A stretch of DNA of 64,000 bases from Sarcocystis neurona (taxonomy: Eukaryota > Apicomplexa > Conoidasida > Eucoccidiorida > Sarcocystidae), in assembly GCA_000727475.1 (NCBI GenBank), contig KL647290.1, positions 3,979,373 to 4,043,372 on the forward strand. The letters run 5' to 3'. Below, piece after piece: positions 38,601-49,156 of this stretch. The first letter of the stretch is position 1, and every line of letters starts with the position of its first letter. Both the position numbers and the translations under genes were made by a program. Below the pieces are notes generated by a model. The model had not been told where the DNA came from, searched no databases, and saw nothing but the letters and a program-made list of their open reading frames with translations.

Positions 38601-39189
38601 TGCTGCCGCCACCCTTCTTGGTGCCAGCAGCAGCGGGGGGACGTCGAGACACTGACTCAGACGGCGACCGCGAAGATGATGAAGGGCGGGAAACAGAGGC
38701 AGAGTCGCCGGACGTGCGAGAGGCGCTTCGTTTGGCTGGTACCCTCACAGAATGTCTCTTTTTCTTTTTGAAGTCGGAAGTAGAGGAGCGCGAGCTGCGT
38801 GAGGACCGGGACGCAACTGAACGAGAACGAGAGCCTCGGGAAGGACTTGAAGAGGAAGAAGAGCGTCGATGCTGGCGGTGGTGGCGTCTGTGACGACTGC
38901 TGCGTCCTCCTCCAGCGGCACGATAGCCACTTGTGCGGGAAGAAGCAGCAGTAGAGCCCTTCGCTGTTTTCTTTTGCAACGTCGCTGCGGCTGCTGTTCC
39001 GCCTGCTTCAGGGGCAGGACCAGCAGCAGGCTTACTGGTTCGTGTAGACGCCGCAGCCGACGACGAAGACGAGCGCGCAGACGAAGAAGAGGAAGAGCTC
39101 GAAGAAGGACAGGCAGGGGAGTGGTGGCGGCGGCTTGATTTCTTGTGAGAACTTTTTTTATGTGAGGTACGCGGCGGAGGAGGCGCCAT
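30115..39189 (-). CDS. PNISR-like: PNISR-like arginine/serine-rich protein
   Basis: Three minus-strand exons join in phase: 39189-37134 (ATG in a good context, GCCATGG), 34849-34661 (ends AACG|GTAAGT) and 31496 to about 30339. Exon 1 has a basic Ser-rich N-terminus with SRSRSVASRSSRSSRSS, then DEFWAKQAAAWVSFK near residue 320, then Ala/Gly/Gln-rich sequence. Exon 2 carries KAIQIPQWLRDAVKHAGKKV and a D/E-rich run. Exon 3 carries KQAVADILSSVTDEVILEVA and later SRRGSRDSDDMEDEDGGE. From memory, animal PNISR shows the same order: a WA..A.AW motif, an LPAWIREGLEK-like helix, an LTEILLDVTDEEIYYVA-like helix and an acidic Ser patch. PNISR associates with pinin and the spliceosome. The 3' end is uncertain. 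A donor at 30338 (GG|GTACAG) may lead to another exon; unspliced, the frame stops at 30115. Confidence 0.72.
30245..30281 (+). other. Antisense ATG exon candidate with consensus donor
   Basis: On the plus strand an ATG (GCCATGC) opens MRRAEDKQPPDA and is followed directly by G|GTAAGT at 30282. It lies antisense to the 3' end of the PNISR-like gene. No partner exon was found, so this may be chance. Confidence 0.2.
31497..34660 (-). other. PNISR-like intron 2
   Basis: The intron lies between GTAAGT at 34660 and the CAG before 31496 (minus strand). It contains (AC)n at about 32605-32665, (TG)n at about 32773-32800, a CTG-rich block at about 33415-33655, (TA)n at about 34088-34125, and the telomere-like string TAAACCTAACCCTA at 34001-34014. 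No additional exon is needed to keep frame. Confidence 0.6.
34850..37133 (-). other. PNISR-like intron 1
   Basis: The donor is GTGGGC at 37133 and the acceptor is ATGTGCAG before 34849. CTG triplets lie at 34880-35060. Degenerate repeats with TGTAGA-A-ACA cores lie at about 36300-36800. Exon 1 and exon 2 join in frame directly (DKT then E, EGASTEEKRELSEG), so no middle exon is required. Confidence 0.6.
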
Positions 39190-42100
39190 GGTCTCAAGCT
39201 GTTTTAGTACACCGACAGATGAGAACAGCGAACGCGACGGTGTTGAAGACGGAGAACGGAGATATGGACAGCAAAATTCCGTGCAAGTTGTCAGGTAGTC
39301 TCAAACAAATCTCGAAAGACGCACCAGGTCACCGGAGGCGTAGTGCCCACGTCAAAACCGGCAAGACCCTGCTGCGCACCGACACAAACTCACCTTGAAC
39401 CCACGCACAAACACCCTTTCCACCACGAGGCTTCCTCTCTAATCCTCCGGCAACTTACACCCTTTTGGAGACATCTAGGGGATCTACGTGTGGAAACTGA
39501 TTGCCGCAGAGTCACACGTCACAGAGCAGCACGCACACTAGCGCAGACTTTAGCTGATGCTGCTACAGCGGCGGCAGTAACAGTTGTAGCCGCGCTAGAA
39601 GGCCGCGGGGCACGGCTGCAGAAGAACCCCACAAAGATTTCGTTGTCATTGGTTCTGCAGAACGCGTTACGCTGTTTGCAAAGAGGACTATCCAGCCGCT
39701 TGTAAGAAGAGACCTCCCTAGGGAGGGGAAGTGATTTTCGCTGCGCTAACGCGGTGCTCGGGGGACAGCTGTCAGCGACGCACAAATCGGCAGGGCCAGG
39801 GACAACCCGTTGTCGCAGCGGGGGCTGCTCTTGCCGGAAACTATTGGCAGTACTCGTCAAGGCGTGGTCACATACGACACACTTGTTGCGGGAGGCTGCC
39901 TGCAGCAAACCAGGACCTAGGACGAAGGATACAGGGCAGCAGAAAAGGCGACCATCGTCTGCCGATCCTTTGCTGTCGAGACAATGGAGATGGGCAAAAT
40001 GTATCTCATCCACTGGCAGTTGGATGGCAGCAGGTGAAGAAACGGACGGATCTGCCTGACACAAGATCAAGAAGCGCATCATTTGAAGCAATTCGAATGA
40101 TGGAAAAATCTCTCCGGTTTCTGCGCCACCACTACAAGCGCAGCAGCGAGGGCAAAGGGACGAGGAGGGGAAAAGGCAAGGCGCATCAGCAACACGAAGA
40201 AGCAACACCACCGCCAGCAGCAGCAGCAGGCGCAACCGCTCCAACGGAGCAATTACACGCAGCAGCCCGCTTGTGGAGAGAACACGTGGTGAACGGAGAA
40301 GTTGGGGAGATGCAACAGGACACCGACACAAGTGCATCCGGAAGATATACTAGTCCTATATTTCTCACAACGAAAAGGGAGGAGAGAATCCAGCGAATGA
40401 TGTACGAGCAGGACAGCGAGGGAGACACACTACCGGTGATAGTAGACACGGTTGCGCTCTCTGTCCCTACGAAGACCACAAATTCGATCGGGTCAGCTTC
40501 GACTGCTAGGGCGCCTGTGCTGCTGCTCCTGCTGTTGGCACTCCTGCGGCTGCGCGTGCTCCTGTTCCAGCTCCTTCTAGTACTCCTGCGCGTGCTCGTG
40601 CGTTGTGTAGTTGTTCTTGCTCATGAAGCTGGAACTCCCACGTTACACAGGTTTCCTAGCCGTACAAAACGCCGCATGAACCTGCTCCAGCTGCTGGTAG
40701 AAATTCTGCTCCTCGTGCGGGTGATTCTCAGGGTGGCCCTGCATCGTCGGGTGGAAGTTTTAATGCTACTCGCGTACGACGTTTGAGCGTACAATTCAAT
40801 TTCCGGAGGGCGTGAAAGGGACGAAAGCGACGCTGAATGTCGTTAAGTGCCCCAGATGCCGCAGATACGGGTCTGACTAGACCGTTTCTTACGAAAACCA
40901 CTTTTAGAGATGAAATCGTCGTTGTGCCATCGCTGAGACACCAGAAGAGGGAACGCAGTGCGTCACTGTTGGAGCGATGTCATCGGGCATCACTCCCGCT
41001 GCCGCACGAGACCCCTGGATGAACGTCCGTGCTTCAACCGCTCCGGCGCATATGCCACCTGACGTTTACTGTTTGATCGCCTGTCTGTCTGTTGCTGCTG
41101 TAACACCTGCTGCTCGCTGGTGAAACACCGGCACCATTGTGGTCGCCGCTACACTGCTACATGCTTGTGACCTCAACCGTACTCCCAATTGTGCGGCCGT
41201 ACCTTCCGGTAGTGGAGCCACTGCTTCTGCGCTGGTTGGTCCCGTACCGCCACTCCTCTACGCGCCGCTCCTCCGTGCCGCAGCTCTTCTGTCTGGTGGG
41301 TGCTTCACGTGAAGAGAGCTTTCACTTTACGCTCATGTGCTTGCTGCCGGTGTGCCCTCTGCACTTGCTGTAGGGAGTGGTAGATCCGCTGCTTCTAGCG
41401 TATCTTCTGCTGCCCAAACATTGCTTGTGTTTCACCGATTCGTCCTGTGTTTGCCGCTAATGCTGTGACTGTTGCTCCTTCAGCCGGTGTCCCCGGGTGT
41501 GCTGCTGGTATCGACGGTGTTCATCGTGTTTGTGCTGCTGGTATAGTGCCAGGTCCTGTGCGTACGTCTTCGACAAGCGCCGCCTCGCTGCTTCGGGCTG
41601 CTTATGCTTCTGCTCCTGCGTTTGCTGCTGGGGCTGTGACTGTTGCCGCGTGTCGCATCGTTTAGGGATAAGCAGCGCTTTTGACAGTGAACACCGATTT
41701 ACCACGATGTTGATTATACGATGCGGGCGCCCGTGCTTGTCGGTATGACACCCGTTCCGTCTCTGTGCGCTGGTAGTGATGTTCGCCGCTTCCGTTGTTG
41801 CTGACTCCTGTGCGTTGGGTCTCGCCCTTCCTCTTACGTTGAAGCTTGAATTCCTCCACGCTATTGATAGCTGCCCTGCTGCAGGTGTTGGTCTCCGATG
41901 ATATGCTGGTCCACCTACTCCCGTTAGACACCACTACTCCGCACAACGTAGACGCTTGTTCCATCCGTCCATAGTGTACACTGTAGTGGATGATGCAGTG
42001 TCCGACGGTGACAGTACCGTTGGTCCTGCTGCATCGACTATTGTGAGTGGTGTTGGCGCTGCTGCTGCGTGCGCTGCTGCTGCGTGCGCTGCCGCTGCCT

Positions 42101-42530
42101 TTGTACCTGCTCTGTTCAACGAAGACCCTCTGCTTTCAGCGCAGCACACCTATTGCTGTGCTATTAAAGCTTCTGTTTCCAGCACAACAGCTAATCCTTG
42201 GCAATCATGTTTCCAACGAGCAGATTCCACTCTCTGTTTCCTCTACTGCGCTTACGATGGGCTTAAGCAGTTGCACTGCTCCCGGCGGGACAAGCATCAC
42301 GCCAGCCGTCACAGGTATGCACACCTAAGTGAGAGAACAAGGATAGACTACAAATGTGAATAGGCCGTCTCCTCATACGCCTCATTACAACAACAACAAC
42401 AACCAACCCTAGCATCAACAATTTGCGGCCACTCTAATACTGAACCTATCCTGGAGTATCTGCGCACAAGATGTATACACGAAGGGATTCGGAGACGGAT
42501 CTGTATCATTCTGCGTATTCCACCAGGCTG
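39190..42530. other. Upstream of PNISR-like gene: gene-poor, CTG-rich, possibly decayed coding DNA
   Basis: The first few hundred bases should include the PNISR-like promoter, but I see no clear core element. Long overlapping ORFs are open at 39519-40337 (minus) and 39731-40786 (plus) without recognisable motifs. CTG/GCT triplets dominate about 40515-40610, 41450-41650 and 42050-42110. ORF density without splice signals or domains suggests decayed sequence or composition effects. Confidence 0.4.
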
Positions 42531-42534
42531 ATTC

Positions 42535-42769
42535 CTACCTGGTGCACCGCTAGTGTCATTCTGGCTTCCACACTCACTTTCAGGTACGCAACGGGGCGTA
42601 CGTACCTAAATTTAAATTTTTAGGTAACACGTACGGTAGCGCTCCTTCTTACGTGGTGCACCGCTAGTGTCATTCTGGCTTCCACACTCACTTTCAGGTA
42701 CGCAGCGGGGCGCAGGTACCTAAATTTAAATTTTTAGGTAACACGTACGGTAGCGCTCCGTCTTACCAG
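42535..42769. repeat. Two-copy 114-bp tandem duplication with internal palindrome
   Basis: The unit beginning GGTGCACCGCTAGTGTCATT at 42541 recurs at 42655 with only a few differences. Each copy contains ACCTAAATTTAAATTTTTAG followed by GT (42604-42625 and 42718-42739). This is a near-perfect AT-rich palindrome flanked by CGTACG-like arms in copy 1. Confidence 0.9.
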
Positions 42770-43464
42770 AATTCTTGCCGAGCGACATAGGCGGAAGGCA
42801 TGTGAGTGCACGCTGTGAGTTTCTGCGTGAGGGAGGCAAACTAGTGTTTGCGCGATACTTAAAGCCGCGGAAAGAGGATTCTTGCAGTGTGGATACGTCG
42901 ATAGACATGTGTTCCTCCCAATCATAGTTCAAATAATACACACACATACCGGAGGAGACTTGTTTTCACTGTGTTCAGGTACGTTAACTTCCTGTGGCAA
43001 CACTTCCTGTACATCTCAGGCGGAGTGCAAGAACAGTCGCGTGGGTTGTTTCAACACGCTACTACAAATCACATCACCCTCTACTGCTGACGACTCGTTC
43101 CCTCGGTGAACTCCGGAAAATCGACGTGCAAAGCTTTTTCTGAAGCCTCGTAAGGTCCTTTTTGTTGCGAGCACCACTACTATGAACGCCGATCAACATA
43201 CGTACCCTCTAGTTATGTATGCAGCATCGACTCACCCACAAACTATAGAGTAGAGATTGTCCTGCCCTTTGGGGCGTGTTAACTTCCAGTGCTACTGGTC
43301 CAGGCACAGGGACTGCAGCCTTAATGCAGTCTTCAAGATTCACTCGCACGGCTGCTCATCTTTGCACACGGACACTTTTCGATCTGTCGAAGATTCGGCA
43401 AACCTTCATATCTGTTTTCGCTACGACGAAAATGACTTTTTGTGTCTGAACACGTTACTCGTCT

Positions 43465-43935
43465 TTGCGGGTGTCCGGAGTGCTTCTGCTGAGAAATACC
43501 GGAGCGCAAAAATGCGACCTCGTTTCTCGCACTCATTTCCCATCTAGTGTAACTATTAACACGCTCCTACTGCCCTCAATGGTCAAATGGCTGCCATCCA
43601 GGGGAGCAGGACACTTGTGGGATGAAGAAATCAGTTTTCTTAGCGCACGCACCATCACTGTTGTCAACGTTGTTGTTAGCACGGTCGACGGTATCACCTT
43701 AAGCACTATGCTTACCATCCCCATCGTTGTCATTCTGTGGGTTTCGAAAGGTTTACTGGATTACTGTGGGATCGAGGAGTGCAAGCACTGGAGTATTCTG
43801 GTAAATAACTTCCTGGCTGCCTCTGGACACTGCTTCTGCGGAAAGCTTGTCCTCACATCCGGCATCCGCTTCTTTCGACGTAAATATTGGGCCCGGCCAG
43901 CTGCTTACGTCCTGCTTCCGCTTCTTTCGAGGTAA
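43465..43935 (+). CDS. Weak hypothetical ORF with hydrophobic segment
   Basis: This 156-codon frame lies in DNA of balanced composition. It contains a hydrophobic run (TITVVNVVVSTVDGITLSTM and onward, about residues 65-90) that could span a membrane, then Cys residues. No family is recognised and no splice partners were found. A chance ORF is a fair alternative. Confidence 0.25.
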   Translation: MRVSGVLLLRNTGAQKCDLVSRTHFPSSVTINTLLLPSMVKWLPSRGAGHLWDEEISFLSARTITVVNVVVSTVDGITLSTMLTIPIVVILWVSKGLLDYCGIEECKHWSILVNNFLAASGHCFCGKLVLTSGIRFFRRKYWARPAAYVLLPLLSR

Positions 43936-45005
43936 ACATTAGGCGCGGCCCGCTTCTGTGGTGATGCGGCGGGCTGGCACACTTCTCACGTCAGCTCCAC
44001 TGGCCTATCTATACACTCAAGTTATGTAAGTGCAGAAAAACCTCCCCTTAAATACACAACCACGTATATGCGTAGGGCAATGAGACACAGAAACAACTCC
44101 TTGGGGTAAAGACGGCGATACATACGCGAGTTCCCTTCGCTCGCAGTGCCCACTTCAGTGTACGGTGTTCCACCAAATACTTTGCTGTGTGGGTGCTTGC
44201 AGGGTGCTACGTCAATTTACACGCAGAACGCAGCAGCACCTTTCCGTTTCAATCTGGGCCAGGGGATACTTTGCAACCGCTGACGTCAGAAGAGGGTCGC
44301 GCCCTGATGCTGTCTCGGACACCCGTGCCATTCTACCGACGTGTGGGACGTGTGTACAGCTCAAGACAAACGTAAAACCACATATTGTGTGGTCGCCAAG
44401 GATGCCGTAATTTTGAGAGGCGCACACAGTTCGAGGGTTTCGCCTCAACACGAGGGATCTTTCCCATCGCGTGAAGCTTCAATCCTAGGCAACAGGCACG
44501 AGGCATACACTGACGCCACCAGAATGTTTCCTCAAACGATGCAGACTGGCAACCCACCAACGTAGAAACCAGATGATGCGTAGTGCGAAGTAGTAGGCTG
44601 ATGAAATCGAAATGTGGCGTATACGCAGCTTATCAGTAGCGGATCCGGGGCACTTTGTTGAAGAAGCGCAATAGTGAACACACACTGAAGGACGGTGTTG
44701 GTCGCGTGCTTCAGAGACTGGCTTACCGCGCGCCTAGCATGCAAGGTGCTTTTATAGCAGAGATTGTTATCAGAAAAAGAAGACGGGAGAAGGAGCAGGA
44801 CACAATGCGGTAAAATGCGGCTGTGCGAAACACGCCTGTCCCCTGCAGTCTGTCCTCACATCAGCTGTTGACGCTGTTGGGTCGAACTGTAGGAACAAGG
44901 TCATGGAGAACAGAGGACGCAGGGTCTTGAAACGACGTTTCCTGCAAAGTAGCAAAAAATGTAAAGCGGCTTGCAAGGCAAATTATATACGGGACCTTAA
45001 CGAAA

Positions 45006-45237
45006 ATGGCAATGCTCGACGACGCATTAAAACAAAGCTTACGATATCGTGTGCGTCATGCCACGAAAGCGCGTTTGAGGTCAGTGGTTCAACAGGGAGG
45101 CAAGAACTTGAATCATGTTTCCGAAGCAATAAAAATGTGGAAAAATATGCCGTTTCAGGCGGGTTTGGAAGCTCTGGTAAAGCTGTCTTCTCCTCTATAC
45201 GGTGATACCACCACATACAGGCGCGGGCCTGTATGTA
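45006..45237 (+). CDS. Candidate first exon, unrecognised
   Basis: An ATG opens a helical, basic peptide (MAMLDDALKQSLRYRVRHAT, later GGKNLNHVSEAIKMW and PFQAGLEALVKL). The frame reaches GGGCCTGTAT|GTAAGT, a consensus donor at 45238, and stops at 45240-45242 if unspliced. No downstream exon was found. It resembles a real small exon but has no recognisable family. Confidence 0.28.
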
Positions 45238-46740
45238 AGTGATTGCAAGTTCACATTAAGCGTGTTCGTGTTCACTGTTGCACGCGTCGTCATGTAAAGC
45301 GGGACACACGGTGGCATTGCTACTCGCCGAGTCCGTAAAGGGACGGCTGTCTGGAGCAGCACAAGAGCTAACATAGGCGAAAAACTTGTATTACAAGTGT
45401 GCTCCAAGAAATCTAGTCAACGTTGATGTCCCACAATAACAGCGTTATGCGGTTCGGTAGGGCGTCAGCGTAGCGCGGTTGGAAGGCGGGTAAAAATACG
45501 TAGGGTCTCTGTCCATATCTGCCCAACATGCACTGTATTTACAGCCTGGTACAACATTACGGCGGCAGGCGTGGCTTAACAGTTTACCGTCGCTAAGAGT
45601 ATACTTGGGGGAGCCAGTAGCGGAGATAATCTTCCAATGTGGCGAAGTGTGGCGCTACCAGACTGCTGTTCGCTGGTAACAGTAAAAACTTTTTAAAAGC
45701 CTTCCTAAGAGGAAGTGTCTTTTACACCCCCATGGTTTGAATGATCTGCTCACTCTACTGGCCCTTGGCGTTTCACCATTTACCTTTATGCTCCATTTTG
45801 CGTTGAATGTCTTACCCAAAAACGGGCGACCCAGGGACGGAAACGAGAGATCCCCTTGCTTGAAGGACACATTCACTGAAGAAGCTCCTTGCAGATGCGG
45901 GTAATTTAAATTAGGCGGACTGCTACGAGTTTTAACGTGCGCAACTCATCGTGGAGAACTACAGGCGTGTGCCATCTTAGACTGAAGCAGCCTTCCCTGC
46001 TCTCACGCTGGGAAGGCGGCGGCCGGAATCGTTTGACTCATATCGACGAATCCATCAGCCATCCGGAATTATGAAAGGTAGAACACGCAGAGATCCTGAG
46101 CCTGAGGGTTCAACCTCAGCGGCCACGTAACCCGAGTGCACAAGCGTGGCTCCAATGCTTCCGTTTGTACCCATCTACCCAGGACAAGAGTGCTCATATA
46201 CACCTGTTCCCAAGGCAGAGACACGATTGACTACGATACGGACACCTAAGCGTGTACGTGCGAGTCCTACCTTCAATCTAAGACGTGCCTCCGAAAAATT
46301 GTGCGAGTGTTCTATGCTCACCAACGTGAACAAATACTTTCTGTTGACATATTTTGGCATTCAGAGGGCGAATTCCGTACGTCGTGTGCGTGTAGCGAGA
46401 GGCGAACGACTGAGACCTACATCAGACACACTTCACGCACATGTGCGTGCTGCTGCGAAGTTCATCGTACCATTTCGATAAGAGAGATCCAGATGAGGGG
46501 AGCTACATACGGCTCCTGTAGCTTGCCTTGGGTCTCCATTGACTTGCGAAGACTGCAGCTATCCAACCAAAGTATGCCTTAGTTGACGACGAGCACTTAC
46601 CTGACTTGCCAAAACTGGCAGATGCACATTAGAGAATGTACTTGTCGTAGGTTGCATACACACATCGATGTAAATTTCCACCTCTACGTTTACACGCATT
46701 TGTAATACATGCGTGGTGACATTGAATAGGCGGCTGGAGT

Positions 46741-47500
46741 CTCCAGCGTTGTGGTTGTTGTTGTTCGCTGTCTTGCGTGCAGTTTGAGACACAAGTGTCA
46801 AAAATGGGGTTACCTGGGTGGCTGCTTTTGCTGTTGCTGTTGGCCGAATGATGTTCTGCTGCACTCCGCCGTAGTGGTGCTGCAAGCGCTGGTAGCAGTC
46901 CGTGTACCTGCGGCGACACGCAACTGCTGGTGTTCGAACGAGCACAATGTTTCAACAGCCTTGCACTGTTCACCGCCACGACCCTTGTTGCTACGCAGCA
47001 GCACTCACCATCAGTGTTGTTGAATGTACTCCTGCTGTTCTTATAGTTCGTGCTGGCAGTGCTGTTCTTCCTGTTGCTGTCCGTACTGTTGCTTTTTAGC
47101 AACATCATTACTGCTGGTGCTACTGCGAACGCTGGCAAGTAAGTACTGTTGCCGCTGCTGGGGCTGCTGCTTGTTGCTGGTGTCGTTACTGCTTTTTGCC
47201 CGTGCGACTACTGTGTGTGGCTGCTGTCGCTACTGCTTGCGGCCGTTCTCGCTGCAACTTGCGGCTGCTGTCGCCGCTGCGGACGGCTGCTGCCGCTGCT
47301 ACTCGTTGCTGTCGCTGCTTCTTGCTGCAGTTATGGCTGGTACTTACTTCTCTTGTCGGTGTTGATTGATGCCACTGGCGCTGTTGGTGCAGTTGCTGTC
47401 GTTGCGCCTCCTGTTGAAGCCGGTGTTGCTGCTGTGGCATTTGCTGCTGCTGCCGCGCTTCGTGAACCGTGTTCGACTAGAGCTGCTCGGGATGCAGCGT
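46741..47500. repeat. CTG/GTT-rich island
   Basis: Impure CTG and TGT triplets on the plus strand keep several frames open (Leu/Val/Ala/Cys on plus; Gln/Ser/Asn on minus). No domain or splice structure is evident. Confidence 0.6.
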
Positions 47501-48762
47501 GACGGCAAGATGGGACAGTGTATAGGAGCTGGCTACTCGGCCGCGTTCAGCCCCTGCGAACTTCCTGTCCAACATGCAAAAGAATGAGACCTGCGCGTTG
47601 CTGCTTTTTCTTTCGGGTCGAAGAATGAAGGGAGTTATTCTGGTTGGTCATCTCATTCCCCCGTCGCTGGCGCTGCGATGATCCGCCGCTCCAAGCGATG
47701 GCGGCGCGCGGCTCTTCTTTCCTGGAGTTTTCACGTGGTACTGCACCCTCGATTTCGTCCCGTTCCTTTAGTGTAAAACAAGTTTCTTTGGAAGGAAGAT
47801 CATTTTCAGTAGGAAGCTCCTATAGTTTCTAAAAAGCACTTTTCACAAAAAAGCTAGGTCCCTTCGGATGGAAGGTGTCTATCCATTGAGAAAGGACGTT
47901 TCAGATCTTCGTCTTCTGGAATGATCTTTCTATCCGCGGAGCCGCGACTGCTCCTCATGGAGAATTTCTCTCTGTCCTGAAGCTTTCTCCGCAGATGCAC
48001 TTTTTTCCTCCAGGCGAAAAGCCCCCGTTCGTCCTTCTCCACTTGATTCATCCCTAGTCAAACGTCGCAAACGTCGCATGTGCAACGAGATCTAGGTCGA
48101 AAGCCCAACGGTGCCGGCCGCGACGTGTTTGCAAAAATGTCCAGGATACGGCACATAAGCTCGAAATACGTCATGCGTAATCCATTTGCCTGCGCAGATC
48201 TCCAGCCGGTCGTGTATGTGTCGAGCAACCGCTAACATTATCCGGCTCTCGATCAAATGAACCACAGATTACACGTAGTGGCAGAACCTCTCGAAGACTG
48301 CCACAGACGAGATCCCCGATAAGCTCTCGAAGATATTCGAGAGCTTGTCATACGAGTGTACATCCGAGGAGAGGGATACATGTGTGTACATTTGCATATG
48401 TGTGTTGGTGAAGTGGGCACTGCTAGCTATCAAGCATCCACTTCAGATATCCCGTGGGCGACCCCAAAGGCTTTTACTTTCTTTTGTGAACATTGCTTCG
48501 ATGCGCAGGTGACGGTTGATGTTGCGTGCGCGCTGGCTTTGCCGCTCTCGTTGCTGGTATTGCAGTTGCTCCGGCTGCTGCTGCTGTCTGGTTGCTGGTC
48601 TTGTTCGCGTTGTTGCCGTGGTTTACGCGCTGAAATTCTCCTTGATGCTTTTCTCCGTTGCGACTGCGCGTTGTTGCATCTGAGGGGCGTAGGGAAGGCA
48701 CAACAACATTGGTGAGAACAAGATTTTTCCTTCCCTGTCATTCCTTTCTCACAGCGAGTACT
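47501..48762. other. Unassigned stretch
   Basis: A small charged minus frame (47854-48051, starting MNQVEKDERGLFAWRKK) and a CAG-coded minus frame (48430-48741, Q/S/N-rich) are present. Neither can be linked to neighbours with confidence. CTG triplets occur at about 48525-48620. Confidence 0.35.
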
Positions 48763-49156
48763 TTATGACCATTTGTCGCGCTTCTGCGCAATCACTTGCA
48801 TCGGTAGTTCTTCTTCTTCCTTGTCTTCGAAAAGATGTATTCCCCGGTACACGTCTGCCTTTGCAGATGTATATCCACTGAAGGATCTCCTCACGTGGAT
48901 ACGTACAGGTGTAACCGTCGTGTTCGTCTGTAGACGACTCAACAGTTTTTATGTCCCGTGCGTTCCTGAATTTATTCTTGTTGCGTATGAAAGATCCACG
49001 TTTCCTCTTCCGCAGCAGACCATGAGGAGAAGCACGGAAGATACAACTTGTGCGTAATAGGTTCTTCCGCATGGTATCGATACTTACCAGTTTTCCAGGG
49101 TATCCGGTTCTCCAGTACTTCGCAGCATCGGAAGCTCCTTCCTTCAAAGATTGGTA
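48763..49156 (-). CDS. Candidate last two exons of an unrecognised minus-strand gene
   Basis: Exon 49156-49088 starts after TATACACCAG and ends CTG|GTAAGTAT. It encodes 23 residues including EGASDAAKYWRTGYPGKL. After a 160-base intron ending CGTCTACAG, exon 48927-48763 continues in phase as TNTTVTPVRIHVRRSFSGYT, then KADVYRGIHLFEDKEEEELP, and stops after AQKRDKWS. Both splice sites are near consensus, phases match and the stop follows a natural-looking C-terminus. I do not recognise the family. Upstream exons would overlap rival plus-strand candidates at 49.6-50.3 kb. Confidence 0.4.

Larger units (their letters stand above)
42770..46740. other. Low-repeat stretch with two weak ORFs
   Basis: Base composition is nearer balance here and microsatellites are rare. 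Apart from the two ORFs listed separately, reading frames are short and overlap on both strands. A short duplication of a CATCCGCTTCTTTCGACGTAAA-like unit sits at about 43861-43970. No tRNA-like fold was found. Confidence 0.4.

Noticed and set aside
37356..38893. Plus-strand ORFs opposite the first PNISR-like exon
   Set aside because: The minus frame has an ATG in good context, in-phase splicing to exon 2 and family landmarks. The plus frames have none of these.
39519..40786. Possible LTR-retrotransposon relic (overlapping ORFs of 272 and 351 codons)
   Set aside because: I found no reverse-transcriptase, integrase or zinc-knuckle motif, no long terminal repeats and no target-site duplication. 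Named only as gene-poor DNA.
46080..46130. tRNA T-arm-like GAGGGTTCAACCTCAG
   Set aside because: No matching A box, acceptor stem or cloverleaf could be drawn around it.
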